The notes beneath the pieces were generated by a model. That model saw nothing but the letters and a program-made list of their open reading frames with translations. It did not search any database and was not told the origin of the DNA. A stretch of DNA of 64,000 bases, taken from Hedera helix. Its lineage: Eukaryota; Streptophyta; Magnoliopsida; Apiales; Araliaceae. Of the stretch, positions 12,284 to 23,926 are shown piece by piece. Made by a program: the position numbers and the translations under genes. Each line of letters begins with the position of its first letter. The first letter of the stretch is position 1. Where the stretch lies: the NCBI GenBank assembly GCA_947179155.2, contig OX359284.1, forward strand, positions 8,356,432-8,420,431. Direction: 5' to 3'.

Positions 12284-13020
12284 TGTAATGACCACGAATT
12301 TCATTAGTTATTGTAATTATAATTAACAATTAATTAGCAATGAATTTAAAATTTTTGTACTAATTACTTGTGCATTAGATAATTAAATAAATGTACTTAT
12401 GTATGTGTATATTTATTTAAAGAATTAAAGCAAGGTATATAATTAATTAAAGCAAGTCTAATTGAATTATATTTTAAATCCAAATGGGGTATTAAACTAG
12501 GTCGATTATATTAACCTAGTAGCCCATATAATTAATTTAATTATTAGTCTATGTAATTAATTAAACAAGTCCAATGCTTGATTTAATTAAATGTAACCTA
12601 GAATAATTAATGTTAGCCCAATGTGATATTTAAATTGAGCCCAAACCAATTCAATGGATGAGCCCGATATATTTAATCCTAGGATCCAATATGGAGCCCA
12701 ATAGGAAGTCAAAATTGGTTAACATTGTTACATATATGAATATATATATATATATAGGAGTATATATGCATAATTAAAGCATTAAAATTAAAGAAAAAAT
12801 AGGTGATTAAATCCCATTTTTCAACAATTTAGGGGGCCCCACTTGGGGGTTGCTTGATCTTCATATTGCTTCTTTTATACATTATGTCATAGTAGATGAA
12901 CCACCTAAGTGAATCAACAAGTCATTCAACTAGTCCATCCATGCTATAGTAGTCCAACTTAAGCGCTTAATGTGACTATGTTGGTGAATTAGGAAGGTTA
13001 ATGAAGGTTTAATAGATGGT

Positions 13021-13029
13021 TATATATAG
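13021..13029 (+). promoter_or_regulatory. Possible LTR TATA box
   Basis: TATATATAG followed by AGTGCTCCACA, at the position equivalent to TATAAATAGAATGCTGTACA at 20881 in the sister LTR. Confidence 0.4.
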
Positions 13030-14274
13030 AGTGCTCCACATACTTGAAATGTTTGTTAGTCATTTGCAAGTATTCTAGAGAAAAGAAAGTGAGAGCATTT
13101 GTGAACATTTGAGAGATACACTTGAGTGTTGAGTGAAAAAGCTAGAAAATGAGCTTGGTGAATGTCACAAAGCATCATCACATACTTTGGTAGGAGGAGA
13201 AGAAGAGCACACAAGTCACAAAGGTTTAAAAGTGTTCTAAACTTCTCTTTATTTCATTTTTGTAGTCTAGAACGATTTTGAACAGTTAAAATCTATTTTT
13301 AACCAATCAAAACTCATTTTGATGGTCTAGAAGTATTTAACTATGTAATATATGTATATTCATAGCTTGATGTGTTTATATCATGATTTAGTATGTGTGT
13401 AAAACATAAAATTAGTAGAAATGTTCATAACACACTTTACCGGTAAAACCCTAGTTTAGCATGTGATGTTTAATGTTGTAGTTTGAAATGTACAAGTTGA
13501 AAAATAAATTTTTATGGATAGAAAGTTACATATAGGAGTTTTAAAGAAAACTCAACTTGAAACTTTTAAAAATATTGAAAAGCAAAGAAGTTATGGCTTT
13601 TACCGTAAAGGATGTCGTTTTCAAACCCTAAGAGGTTCGATCTTTAAATTTTGTGTAAAATGTTTTCAAAAATATGATTGAACCATGGAATATTGTAAAA
13701 CAAGAAGTTAGGAAGACAACAACACTAAGTTGGTTTCATTTGAATATGTAGAGTTTATTTATTTCAAGTTTGAACCATTAAAACCAAGGATTTATGAAAC
13801 TAGTTTTCACTTTGTCCTTGTAAGCAGTTTTTAGTCCAGTTCCGTTTGGAATGTGGATTTGTGATACAAAGAGAAATTGTAGAGGGAGAAATTATGATGA
13901 GAATGGACTCAAGAATCACCCCTAAAATATTTTTAAATGAAGAAGTTATGGTTATCGGAGCGTTGGAGGGTCGAGTAGTCAAAAAAATTGACTTCCGGAC
14001 AGAATGGCTTGACGCATCTGTGTTCGGTGTGGCGCAGCTGCGTCAAAACAATCTGCCAAAGCAGATTTTGTGCTCCGGGTCGAGTTGGGACGGTCCGGGT
14101 CGGCTTGGGTCGAGTTTTTTTTGATAAATTAAGTTAAAATAAGTGTAAAATAAATGTGTTTGAATATTAAACCAATATATGGGGTTTATTAGTAACTAAT
14201 TGGTAGCTAAATGTTTAAAATAAAGGCTAACATTAACACAATTAAAGAGTTAACTATTGCTATTGTTTGTGATA

Positions 14275-14890
14275 GAATATTATTAAGTGGTTAATAATAT
14301 TAATATGTGATTAAAAGATTATTAAATGATTATAACATTTGTAAATGATTAAATATTACTACATTGGTAATAATATTATTAAGTCAATATTATTAAATGA
14401 TTAATAATATTAGATAATGAATAAAATATTATTAAATGATCAATAATATTAATAAAGTAATAAAATATTATTAAATAATTAATAATATTAGATAATGATT
14501 AAACTATTATTAAATAATTAATAATATTAATAAGGGAATGAAATATTATTAAATAAGTAATAATATTAGATAATGAATAAAATATTATTAAATAATTAAT
14601 AATATTAGATAATGAATAAAATATTATTAAAAGATTAAAATATTATTAAATAAGTAATAATATTAATAAGATAATAAAATATTATTAAATGATTAATAAT
14701 ATTAGAGTATAAATAAAATATTATTAAATGATTAATAATATTAGAATATTAATAAAGTATTACTGAATAATTAATAATATTAGAAGGATAATGAAATATT
14801 ATTAAATGATTAATAATATTATAAGACTAATAAGATATTATTAAATTGTTAATAATATTAGATAAGTGTATAAGTTATATTAAATAATTA
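14275..14890. repeat. Hairpin minisatellite in the family A solo LTR
   Basis: About 14 units of roughly 39 bases built on AATATTATTAA...TTAATAATATT inverted repeats, homologous to the arrays at 5700-7020 and 21955-22660. Spacers vary (AGATAATGAATAA, AATAAGGGAATGA). Several units are shortened. Confidence 0.88.
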
Positions 14891-15996
14891 ACATATGTTT
14901 TATGTGGTTGAAATATTATCAAGTAATGATAATATTTTCTAAGTGTTTATTTACCCGTAATTATATAATTATGTGGTTAAGTGTTAGAGATGTAAGATGT
15001 ATAGATGTTATCATATGAATGTGAATATGATACTAATTTAAAGATCAATTTGATTAATTGTTAGGTCTATCTAAAGAGAATTATATTGAATTGGTTAGCT
15101 GTATACTACGCACGAGACAAGTTCTCTAACCCTACTCAATTATTGTTGAACAATTTTCTATACTTGAAATTATTACTAGAGCTTTAAGTGGTTTAATTAT
15201 TTAAAATTATTCCACATCCATATTGTTTATAAAATCGCACTTAGTGCATTTGAAGCTTAATAGTTCTTGATTCATGAACTGAATTAAAAATGTCTAAAGC
15301 TAATTATTCAGCTAGACATTGCGTTTATAAATTCAATAACATGAATACTTTTAAAAGTTTATCCAAACCATTGCTTGGTGCAAATTCTTATATTAAGTCT
15401 GAGAATTGAACAACCCTAGACAAATGGGATTTTATGTCGGGAAACCGACTTTGGCGCCAGAAGACTAAATGTTATGCATATACAGCGGGTTGAATAGGTT
15501 GATCCCCTTGAAAACTAAACTACTGAAAGGGTTAGAGGAAATTTTATTATACCATCGTTAGTTCAGGGTCCTTGGTGACCACTCAGCATTTAAGATTCAA
15601 ATATTCTTGTTCAATAAAATTTGAGTCTTGTTTCTTTCACAATTGTTATATCTATTGTTAAAGCACTTGATGTTATTCCCCTTTCACTCATGATATAATA
15701 AATCTCTATGATTGTTCTTAAACTTACTGAGCAAATCAGTTGCTCACCCTTGCTATGCATGTTAATTAAATGTTTAATATATAATTACTGTTGGTAAAAC
15801 TTTTGTAATTCCTTAAGATAGGAACTGTTGATGTTAATGTTAATCGACCTTGGGTATTGTAGCCTTTTTATAAGGAACCTTTTGTATTATTCCGCGATGT
15901 TTAAATGCAAATTATGTATTTAATTGTTATTAAGTATTGTACAGTGAGAAACAAACCCGAGGTTATGAAACCTGGTTTTGGGGTCGTCACATTTAC

Positions 15997-16335
15997 CTTA
16001 TCATCATCCTCTATGATGAATTCATATCTCTCAGCTATTTTCGGTAGTCTTCTAGATTTATGAGTAGGTTGTGGTACAATAGGTTCTTTTACTTGGTCAG
16101 GTTCTTTCGTTTAATTCGAAGTGTTTTGCGGTTCTTAAACTTCTTCAAGATTTATCTTACTCCTACTGACCCCTTATAGGATAAAACACATTTTGATCAA
16201 AGGATGATAGAAGTAATATTCTAAAATTTCTTTAGGATATTTCATAAATTTGCACTTGTCGAATCTTGTCTCTAGCTTATCATTGTCAAACCTTTTGACA
16301 TAAGCTAGACAATCCCAAATCTTAACATGTTTAAG
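15997..16335 (-). pseudogene. Copia-1 integrase-RT linker region
   Basis: Continues copia-1 after the solo LTR. The sequence matches copia-2 (42880-43235) and copia-3 (56376-56690): the acidic stretch before RT, the KRVSGSKIN-like region, and a segment ending in KIWDCLAYVKRF. It encodes the C-terminal part of integrase and the linker to RT, with multiple stops. TTAAG at 16331-16335 is the left copy of the TSD made by the following insertion. Confidence 0.7.
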
Positions 16336-17689
16336 TGTAACGACCCCGAAATTCGACCAACTTTATTCCCTTAAATTTTGTATTTATTATACATTATCTT
16401 CATAACGTCCAAATTTCGGTTCGTTAATAAATCTTTAATCATCATGTTTAATCCATTAATTGATTTTAAAATCATCAAGTACCAATTTTTCGGTATAAAA
16501 TTTTCACTTTTTTCTCAATCATTCAATCATTGTATTAAAATATTTGGATATCTAAAATCCTTACATTTCGATCCTAGTCCCTGGATCGCAACCTTCACTT
16601 TTTCTTTCTATTACCAGTATCATAAATCTCAACATTCACAATTTAATATTGATTATATCCATTTAAATATCCTTTGTTTCATAATTCAAAATTAAATATA
16701 TCTTACTATTTATCGTAACAACAATCTTGATCATTATCGTACACCATTAATCCTTACTTGTCCAATCTGGATCTAACAGATATGTACATAACAAAATATC
16801 AATGTAACCTTGACAAATTACTCACACTGAATTATGATATTAACAATATAACAAATCACGTTTTCTACCTTTTAGGCAATTTATCTCTAACACTTAATCC
16901 GATATTTCTGAAATTCATTTCTTAACCTGCAAAAGTTTATATTAAGCAAGTAATGAGCACAACGGCTCAGCAAGTTAAACAGTTTATGCTTCACGTAACA
17001 CATACCTTATCATGCTTGGTGTGTCATACATCACGTATAGTGCTTCTATTCAGGCATTATATCTTAAATATGTTCATATCCTTTCACAAAGTACTTATTG
17101 TTGCCACATCAATCACGTATCACATAACACGTGATTTGTATGCATTTAAAACAAGAATTACATATCATAACATTCAACATTTAACATTTAAGGACTGAAG
17201 AACTTGCCTGGATTGTCTAGTTATTTAATTGATAGCTCAAAACCCTCTCTTGATCAACCTATGATCATAAAGTAATCAATTAATAATTATTTATCCTTTT
17301 ATGATATTAATTTAATTAATTAATATCATCTATAATGTAATTAACCCTACCCGACGATTTATTTTAGGTTACCGGGCCAATTACTCTTTATATGGTTAAT
17401 TATATTAACATCGTTCCTTGAAATATTAATTTAACTTAATATTAAATACATTCACTACGGACAATCCAGCTTATCGGATAAATTTTAGCATATTTGGTTG
17501 TCCAAAAATTTTATGTAAGCATTTTCTAGCTTTTAAACTTAATGGATTAATATTTAAAATATTTAAATATTAATCCCCAATATTTAATATTTTTTCAAAA
17601 ATATTAAATTTAATGCCTAAACATCATTTCTATATTTTTAGTATTTTTCTATAATTTTTAAACAATTTTTAAACATTTATTTAAATAAA

Positions 17690-18030
17690 AACTAATTCTG
17701 GGGGCATTTTGGTAATTTTCGCGCCTTTAGGGACATAACCGAAATTTTCCGGAAAGTCGAGGGGCATAACCGTAATTTCTGCAGTCAAATGACATGGTAG
17801 GTATTAATTGAAAAGGCCAAGGGCATAATTGTCATTTCGGCCCAATTCGTCGGCCGCACATAGCGCGCGGCCCCCCATAGTCGACGCCAAACGGCGTCGT
17901 TTTGGCCTTTCTTTCGGAATTTTCTACCGCGCATGGCGCAGCCTGCCCTAACCGCTCCAAAACGCAGTCGTTTTGAGCCCTTTCGCGGAAAAAAACCTTA
18001 AGCCGCGCAATGCGCGGCTCTCATTTTTTT
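17690..18030. repeat. GC-rich palindromic module of the family B LTR
   Basis: Contains TAGCGCGCGGCC, CGACGCCAAACGGCGTCG, a near-palindrome around AAACGCAGTCGTTTT, and GCCGCGCAATGCGCGGC, set between repeats resembling GGGCATAACCGTAATTTC. This is the only GC-rich part of the LTR. Related modules occur at 29810-29980, 32850-33175, 53455-53760 and, unexpectedly, in a family A LTR at 60990-61270. Confidence 0.75.
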
Positions 18031-18437
18031 TCCTCCCAGTTTTCTCTTCCGAAAGCTTCAAAATATAACACAAAACCCAACTTTGATCCATATTTTCATC
18101 ACAAAATTATTCTAAACATGATAAAATTCATAGATATACATCTATAAATTATTTAAAATAATTATTCTAATTGTTTATAATTTTTCCATAAAATTATTTT
18201 AACACAAACAATTACAAAAGTAAGCCAAAAGAATTATTTTTTTATACCTCCTCAAGCCCAAAATTTCCTTTAAAGCTTGTTCCATACTTGTTGGCACCCA
18301 AAGATTTCCTTCCCTTGGTGACTATGGAGATTTTCCGGTGAAGGTGATGGCTACGGGTGGTGGAGAGGAGAGCAAAACTTGTTTTGTTTATTTTTTTTTT
18401 CTCATTTCTTTTCTCTTCCTTTTGTTGCTTTTTCTTT

Positions 18438-18450
18438 CCTTTTATAAGCA
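18438..18450 (-). promoter_or_regulatory. Possible LTR TATA box
   Basis: The minus strand reads TGCTTATAAAAGG. The equivalent place in the inverted LTR carries GGCTATAAAAAG at 29368, and both are followed by a purine-rich tract. Confidence 0.45.
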
Positions 18451-19749
18451 AACACTTAACCACTTTTTGGTGATAATTTTAATTCCACCGACTTAAGTCT
18501 CTCGGACGTTCCAATTCAAAATAATTTCCATGCAAAGTTACCAATTTAATACATTACGTAATTATTGCGTGTAATAAATATTTTATAAAATGTATATAAA
18601 ATATTTATTTTAATTCATTAAAAATCATAAATTGATTTATAAATAATATTAATACCACTTTTGGGTACTTTACTTGATAAATTTTGTACACGCATAATGA
18701 CATGCATGTACTTATATGAGGTAATTTATACCTCCAAAATTCATAAAATAATTCATATAACATATAAAAATTATTTTTCATAATTTTTCACTTTATTACT
18801 TGGACAACATGTTACACTAACATGTTCACGTTTCCGAAATATTATCCTTCATAAAAATCATAACAATTCAATTATACATAAACACAATTTTTAATGAATT
18901 AAAACATTCATTTTTCCTCATTTAATTTCATTTCTTTACATTTCACATTAATTTCTTTATATATAAACTATATAATTTAATATTATATAATTTATGTATT
19001 TACATTCTCATTTCTTAAATAATTTCTTAAACTCCTCCATAATTATCAATTAATTATATAACCAAAATTATACATTTATTAATTCTCTAATTAATTTAAT
19101 CCTCTTATATAAATTATATAATTATTCTTATATAATTTATATAATTATTATTTCCTTCATATCTTACTTTAATTTTCTTATATAAATTATATAATTTATA
19201 TAATTACTTTTCTTCTCAATTAATTTCTAAACTTCATCCAAAATTCTTGATTAAATCTAAATTCAATAATTATAATTTTACTAACTCCCTCATTAACCCT
19301 TCATAAATTTTCGGATTAATTTAATTATTAATCCCTTTATTTCCATAATTAATGGAATTTATTATTATCAATTAAACATGCACATTTATATACATAAATG
19401 TATATATATAATCATATCTAAACCCCATATTTCACATTACCACATAACACTATTTAAATAACAATTTTTATACTTTCACAACAATTTAATTGTACAATTT
19501 ATTGTACCTTTACAAGAAATTTCTCTTATTATTCATAAATTGTTTCCAAATAATTTATTTACTTTTTTAATTATTTTAAATTCACACAAATCATCATCAT
19601 CTTTGTACCGATTTAATTTACCAATTAAATCTCATCACATACCTTAAAATCACATAAAATAATAATTAATTTAAACAACTTTGATAATTTTATCAATTAA
19701 ATTCTTATTTAATTATTATTAAATAATTCCGAAAATTCGGATCCTCACA

Positions 19750-20130
19750 TTCTTCCCTCCTTAACAGGATTCAGTCCTCGAAATCATAATTGTCGTAATA
19801 ATCATGAGTATTTTATTTATAGCACCTTGCTATATCTTTATCTTGATAAATAACAACTAAGTCCATAATAATCATGTTTTACCTCTTTAATATCCACAAT
19901 TTACATGGATAATACTATAATGGTCGTAATTTTTAGAATATTCAACTCTTAACTCAATTTACAATTTCTCTGTAGTATTATATTTCACAATTCTCTAAAA
20001 ATAAAACTTTGGCTCTTTCCTTGATATACTTATCAAGATGGTTTCTCTTTTTTTGAAAATTTTCCTTTCTTTAATCATACATAACCTTACTCCATTCACT
20101 TATTCCATACTCTCTATTGCATATCATTTA
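19750..20130 (-). pseudogene. 3' end of family B internal region with polypurine tract
   Basis: On the minus strand, just before the LTR start, the sequence reads CTGTTAAGGAGGGAAGAATG, a polypurine tract. It is preceded by a remnant of the chromovirus polyprotein tail; the mirror copy at 28058-28105 reads NYDSEDGILLRGGK. The rest is non-coding AT-rich sequence matching 27720-28060 in reverse complement. A family A LTR splits it from the remainder at 20131. Confidence 0.65.
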
Positions 20131-20568
20131 TGTAATGACCACGAATTTCATTAGTCATTATAAATATACTTAATAAATATTTAGCAATGAAATTAAACTT
20201 TTTGTATTAATTAATTGTGCATTAGATAATTAAATAAATGTACTTATGTGCTTGTATATTTATTTAAAGAATTAAAGCAATGTGTATAATTAATTAAAAC
20301 AAATCTAATTGGATTATATTTTTAAATCCAAATGAGTTGATAAACTAGGTTAAAGATATTAACCTAGTAGCCCATGTATGTAATTTAATTACTAGCCCAT
20401 GTAATTAATTAAACAAGCCCAATGCCAGATTTAATTAAATGTAACCTAGAATAATTAATGTAAACCCAATGTGTTATTTAAATTGAGCCCAAACAATTTA
20501 ATTGAATGAGCCCAATGGAAGTTATTCCCAAGCCCAATGTGGAGCCCAATAGGAGGTCAAACTTTGGT

Positions 20569-20570
<2 letters not shown>

Positions 20571-20619
<49 letters not shown>
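20571..20619. repeat. (AT)n in the family A LTR
   Basis: About 24 AT units. Shorter (AT)n tracts lie at the same LTR position at 12739-12757 and 62260-62290. Confidence 0.95.
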
Positions 20620-20621
<2 letters not shown>

Positions 20622-20880
20622 TGTATATATGCACATTTTAGCATTAAAAATAAAGGAAAAATGGCTTGAAAAAGCCAATTTCCTGAATTTTTGAGGGCCC
20701 CACTTGGATAACTTGATTTCCTAGATTGCTTGAAAATCCATCCATGTCATAAGTTGGTCAACAACTCTAGTCATTCCAAAAGTCTATCAACTAGTCATTC
20801 AATCAAATAGTAAACTAGTTTAGCCTTTAATTTCACCAACATGGGTGAATTAGCAAGCTAATGGAGGATTAGTGGTGGGC

Positions 20881-20889
20881 TATAAATAG
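20881..20889 (+). promoter_or_regulatory. Possible LTR TATA box
   Basis: TATAAATAG is preceded by GGGC and followed about 60 bases later by a GAGAAAAGAGAGAG tract conserved in all plus-strand family A LTRs. Confidence 0.5.
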
Positions 20890-21954
20890 AATGCTGTACA
20901 CTTGGTATTGGTTGTTAGTTCATTTGCTAGACAATCCTAGAGAAAAGAGAGAGCTTTTGTGAGTTAAAAGAGAGATACACTTGTGGTTGAGTGAGGAAAA
21001 GCTAGAGGAAGCCTTGGTGGATGTCCAATAGCTACACAACCTACTTTGGTATAAGGAGAAGGAGAGCCAACAAATCACAAAGGTTTAAAAGTTCTCTAAA
21101 CTCCATCTTATTTCATTTTTGTAGTTTAGAAAGCTTTTGATCGGTTAAAATCTATTTTTAACCGATCAAAACTGGTTTTGATGATCTAGATGTATTTATC
21201 TATGTAATATATGGATATTCATTGATCTATGTGTTTATAACATGATTTGGTAGGTTAGAAATGCATAAAAGTTATAGAAATAAGTGTAACATGATTTACC
21301 GGTAAAACCCTAACCATGCATGTTATGTTTGATGTTGTATTTTGAAATGTACAAATCAAAAATTGGATTTTTATGGCTAGAAAGCTAGAGCTACGAGTTT
21401 TAAAGATAAAACATTTTTGAACTTTTCAAAAATAATGAATAACAAAGAAGTTATAGCTTTTACCAAAAAGGATGTCGTTTTTCAACCCTATGTGGTTCGA
21501 TCCGTAAATTTCGTGTAAAACGTTTTCAAAAAGACGATCGAACCATGGAATGTTGTAAAACATTAAGTTAGGAACACATCAACACTGATTTGGTGTGAAT
21601 TGGATGTGCAGATTTCATTTAATCAAGGTTTGAATCAAAGTATCAAAACTGTCCAGAAAAAAATCACAAAATTGGCACCTACTGCAATACGGCGCCGGGG
21701 CGCTGTCTGCAGTGTTAATCACTGCGCCCCGGCACAGTGTACTGTTACTTGAAAAAAAAAAAAAAAAACCCGAACCGGGTCGGGTCGGGCCGAGTCAGCC
21801 GGGTCGGGTCGGGTCTGGTTCGGGTCAGAAAATGAAAAATGTTCCAAAAATCATTTTAGTATTTTTGGAATTAATAAATATATTTTTAAATATATATATA
21901 TAATTGATTTAATGATTTAAAAGTGTATAAATTATATTATTGAAATAATAATAC

Positions 21955-22660
21955 AATAAAGGTAATAAAATATTATTAAATAAATAATAATATTAGAAAA
22001 TTACTAAAATATTATTAAGTGTATAATAATATTATAAGGTCAATAAAATATTATTAAATGATTAATAATATTAGATAATCAATAAAATATTATTAAATGA
22101 ATAATAATATTAAGTATATACTAGAATATTATTAAATAAATAATAATATTAGATACTTAATAAAATATTATTAAATGATTAATAATATTAGATAATTAAT
22201 AAAATATTATTAAATGATTAATAGTATTAGCTACTTAATAAAATATTATTAAATGATTAATAATATTAGATACTTAATAAAATATTATTAAATGATTAAT
22301 ATTAGATAATTAATAAAATATTATTAAATGATTAATAATATTAGATACTTAATAAAATATTATTAAATGATTAATAATATTAGATACTTAATAAAATATT
22401 ATTAAATGATTAATAATATTAGATAATTAATAAAATATTATTAAATGATTAATAATATTAGATAATTAATAAAATATTATTAAATGATTAATAATATTAG
22501 TTACTTAATAAAATATTATTAAATGATTAATAATATTAGATAATTAATAAAATATTATTAAATGATTAATAATATTAGAAACTTAATAAAATATTATTAA
22601 ATGATTAATAATATTAGATACTCAATAAAATATTATTAAATGATTAATAATATTATATAT
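21955..22660. repeat. Regular 39-bp hairpin minisatellite in the family A LTR
   Basis: About 18 tandem units of 39 bases. In a typical unit AATATTATTAA (22317-22327), loop ATGA and TTAATAATATT (22332-22342) form a perfect 11-bp stem, followed by a spacer such as AGATACTTAATAA or AGATAATTAATAA. The two spacer types alternate in blocks, pointing to duplications of several units at once. One unit near 22290 has lost part of its right stem half. Confidence 0.95.
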
Positions 22661-23926
22661 TTATTTTGAACTATATTAAATAATTAATATAAGTTCTTTG
22701 TGTTTGAAATATTACCAAGTAGTGATAATATTTCCTAAGTGTTTAATTACCCATAATTAATCAATTATGTGGTTCGTAAGGTTTATAAAGATCATTATAC
22801 TTACAAGTATATGATACTAATTTAAGATCAAATTGATTTAATTGTTAGGTCCGTTCAAGGATTGTTAGATTAATTTGGTTAGCAGTAAACGACGCACGAG
22901 GCAAGTTTTCTAACTTTAGCTTGTAATTTCTATTGCAAGTTTTCTACCCTTAACTTGTACTTATTGTTGCAATTATTATTCAACCATATTTACATTTCAA
23001 TTATTGTTGAGCAAGTATTCTACACTCGTAGTTACTTGACAGACCTTTGAGTGAATTAATTATAAAAAATTACTTCACATCGTTATTGATTATTGTATTC
23101 ACACATAGTGCTTTTGCAACTGTTTAAGAATGTCTAAGCTAATCGTTTCGGCTAGACAAATGTATGTTAAATTCATTTAATTGAATATTATAAGAGCTTA
23201 TCCAAACCATTGGTTGGTGCGGATTCTTACAGTAAGACTGAGAAATAACAACCCTAGTTAAAGGGGATTTTTATTTGTCGAAAAACCGACAGCGCGCAAG
23301 AAAACTAAATGTGATGCATATACATAGGACATGAGAGGACTGATCCCCTCAAGTGTCCCGTTATTTTTAACAAGGAGTCAGACATTGTATGTCTGTTTTA
23401 CCTTAGTAGCAGTTCATGGTCATTAAGGACCACTCAGCAGTAAAGAGTCAATTCCTTCTTTTATTGAACATTGATTCTTGTTATCTTTCACAATTGTTAT
23501 TGTTGAAACCTTGAAGTTATTTCCCTTCATCATGATATATCGTATGATTGTTGTTTATAAACTTGTTGAGCCATTTAGTTGCTCATTCTTGCTATATCAT
23601 GACTTTATTTCAGCCAATCCCGAAAGCTCTAAATCGGATAAAGGCAAGGGGAAAGCGAATGTTTAATTTTAGTAGTTGCATGCTAGTTTAGTTTACTGTT
23701 ATGTAATTACTGTTGTAAATCTTTTGTATTTCCCTTAAGATATCCCTTAAGATATGTAATGTTTAAGATTAAGGTAATAGACCTTGGGAAGTGTAGCCTT
23801 TTGATTAAGGAATCTTTTGTATTATTCCGCGAAATTTGAATACAATTTATGTATTTTATTATTGTTTAGTATTGTACAGTGAGAACCAAACCCGAGGTTA
23901 AAGAACCCGGATTTGGGGTCGTCACA

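Larger units (their letters stand above)
12284..15991 (+). mobile_element. Solo LTR, family A, TSD TTTAC
   Basis: This starts TGTAATGACCACGAATTTCATTAG and ends GGGGTCGTCACA. It is flanked by TTTAC at 12279-12283 and 15992-15996. Removing it rejoins copia-1 codons in the order seen in copia-3 near 52070, so it is a clean single insertion reduced to one 3.7-kb LTR. It carries a TATA box at 13021, a GC palindrome near 14032 and a hairpin array at 14275-14890. It is close to the 20131-23926 copy over its whole length. Confidence 0.92.
16336..19749 (-). mobile_element. Family B LTR, outer left (3' LTR of the minus element)
   Basis: On the minus strand it starts TGTGAGGATCCGAATTTTCGG and ends CGGGGTCGTTACA, 3.4 kb. 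It is followed to the right, on the minus-strand upstream side, by a purine-rich tract and the polyprotein tail, which identifies it as the 3' LTR. It has a TATA-like TGCTTATAAAAGG near 18448 (minus) and a GC-rich module at 17690-18030. It closely resembles 32228-34900 and, more distantly, the inverted LTR at 28106-31382 and the solo LTR at 52127. Confidence 0.88.
20131..23926 (+). mobile_element. Solo LTR, family A, TSD ATTTA
   Basis: This starts TGTAATGACCACGAATTTC and ends GGGGTCGTCACA. It is flanked by ATTTA at 20126-20130 and 23927-23931. It lies only in the left arm of the big palindrome and has no counterpart in the right arm, so it inserted after the inverted duplication formed. It contains an (AT)n tract, a TATA box at 20881, GC palindromes at 21690-21740 and the most regular hairpin array of the window. 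Confidence 0.93.

Noticed and set aside
16378..16695. 105-codon open frame
   Set aside because: Inside the R/U5 part of a family B LTR; interrupted in all other family B copies.
21955..22660. CRISPR-like array (regular repeats with spacers)
   Set aside because: Spacers are nearly identical to each other, the array lies in a plant LTR, and no cas-type gene or leader is present.
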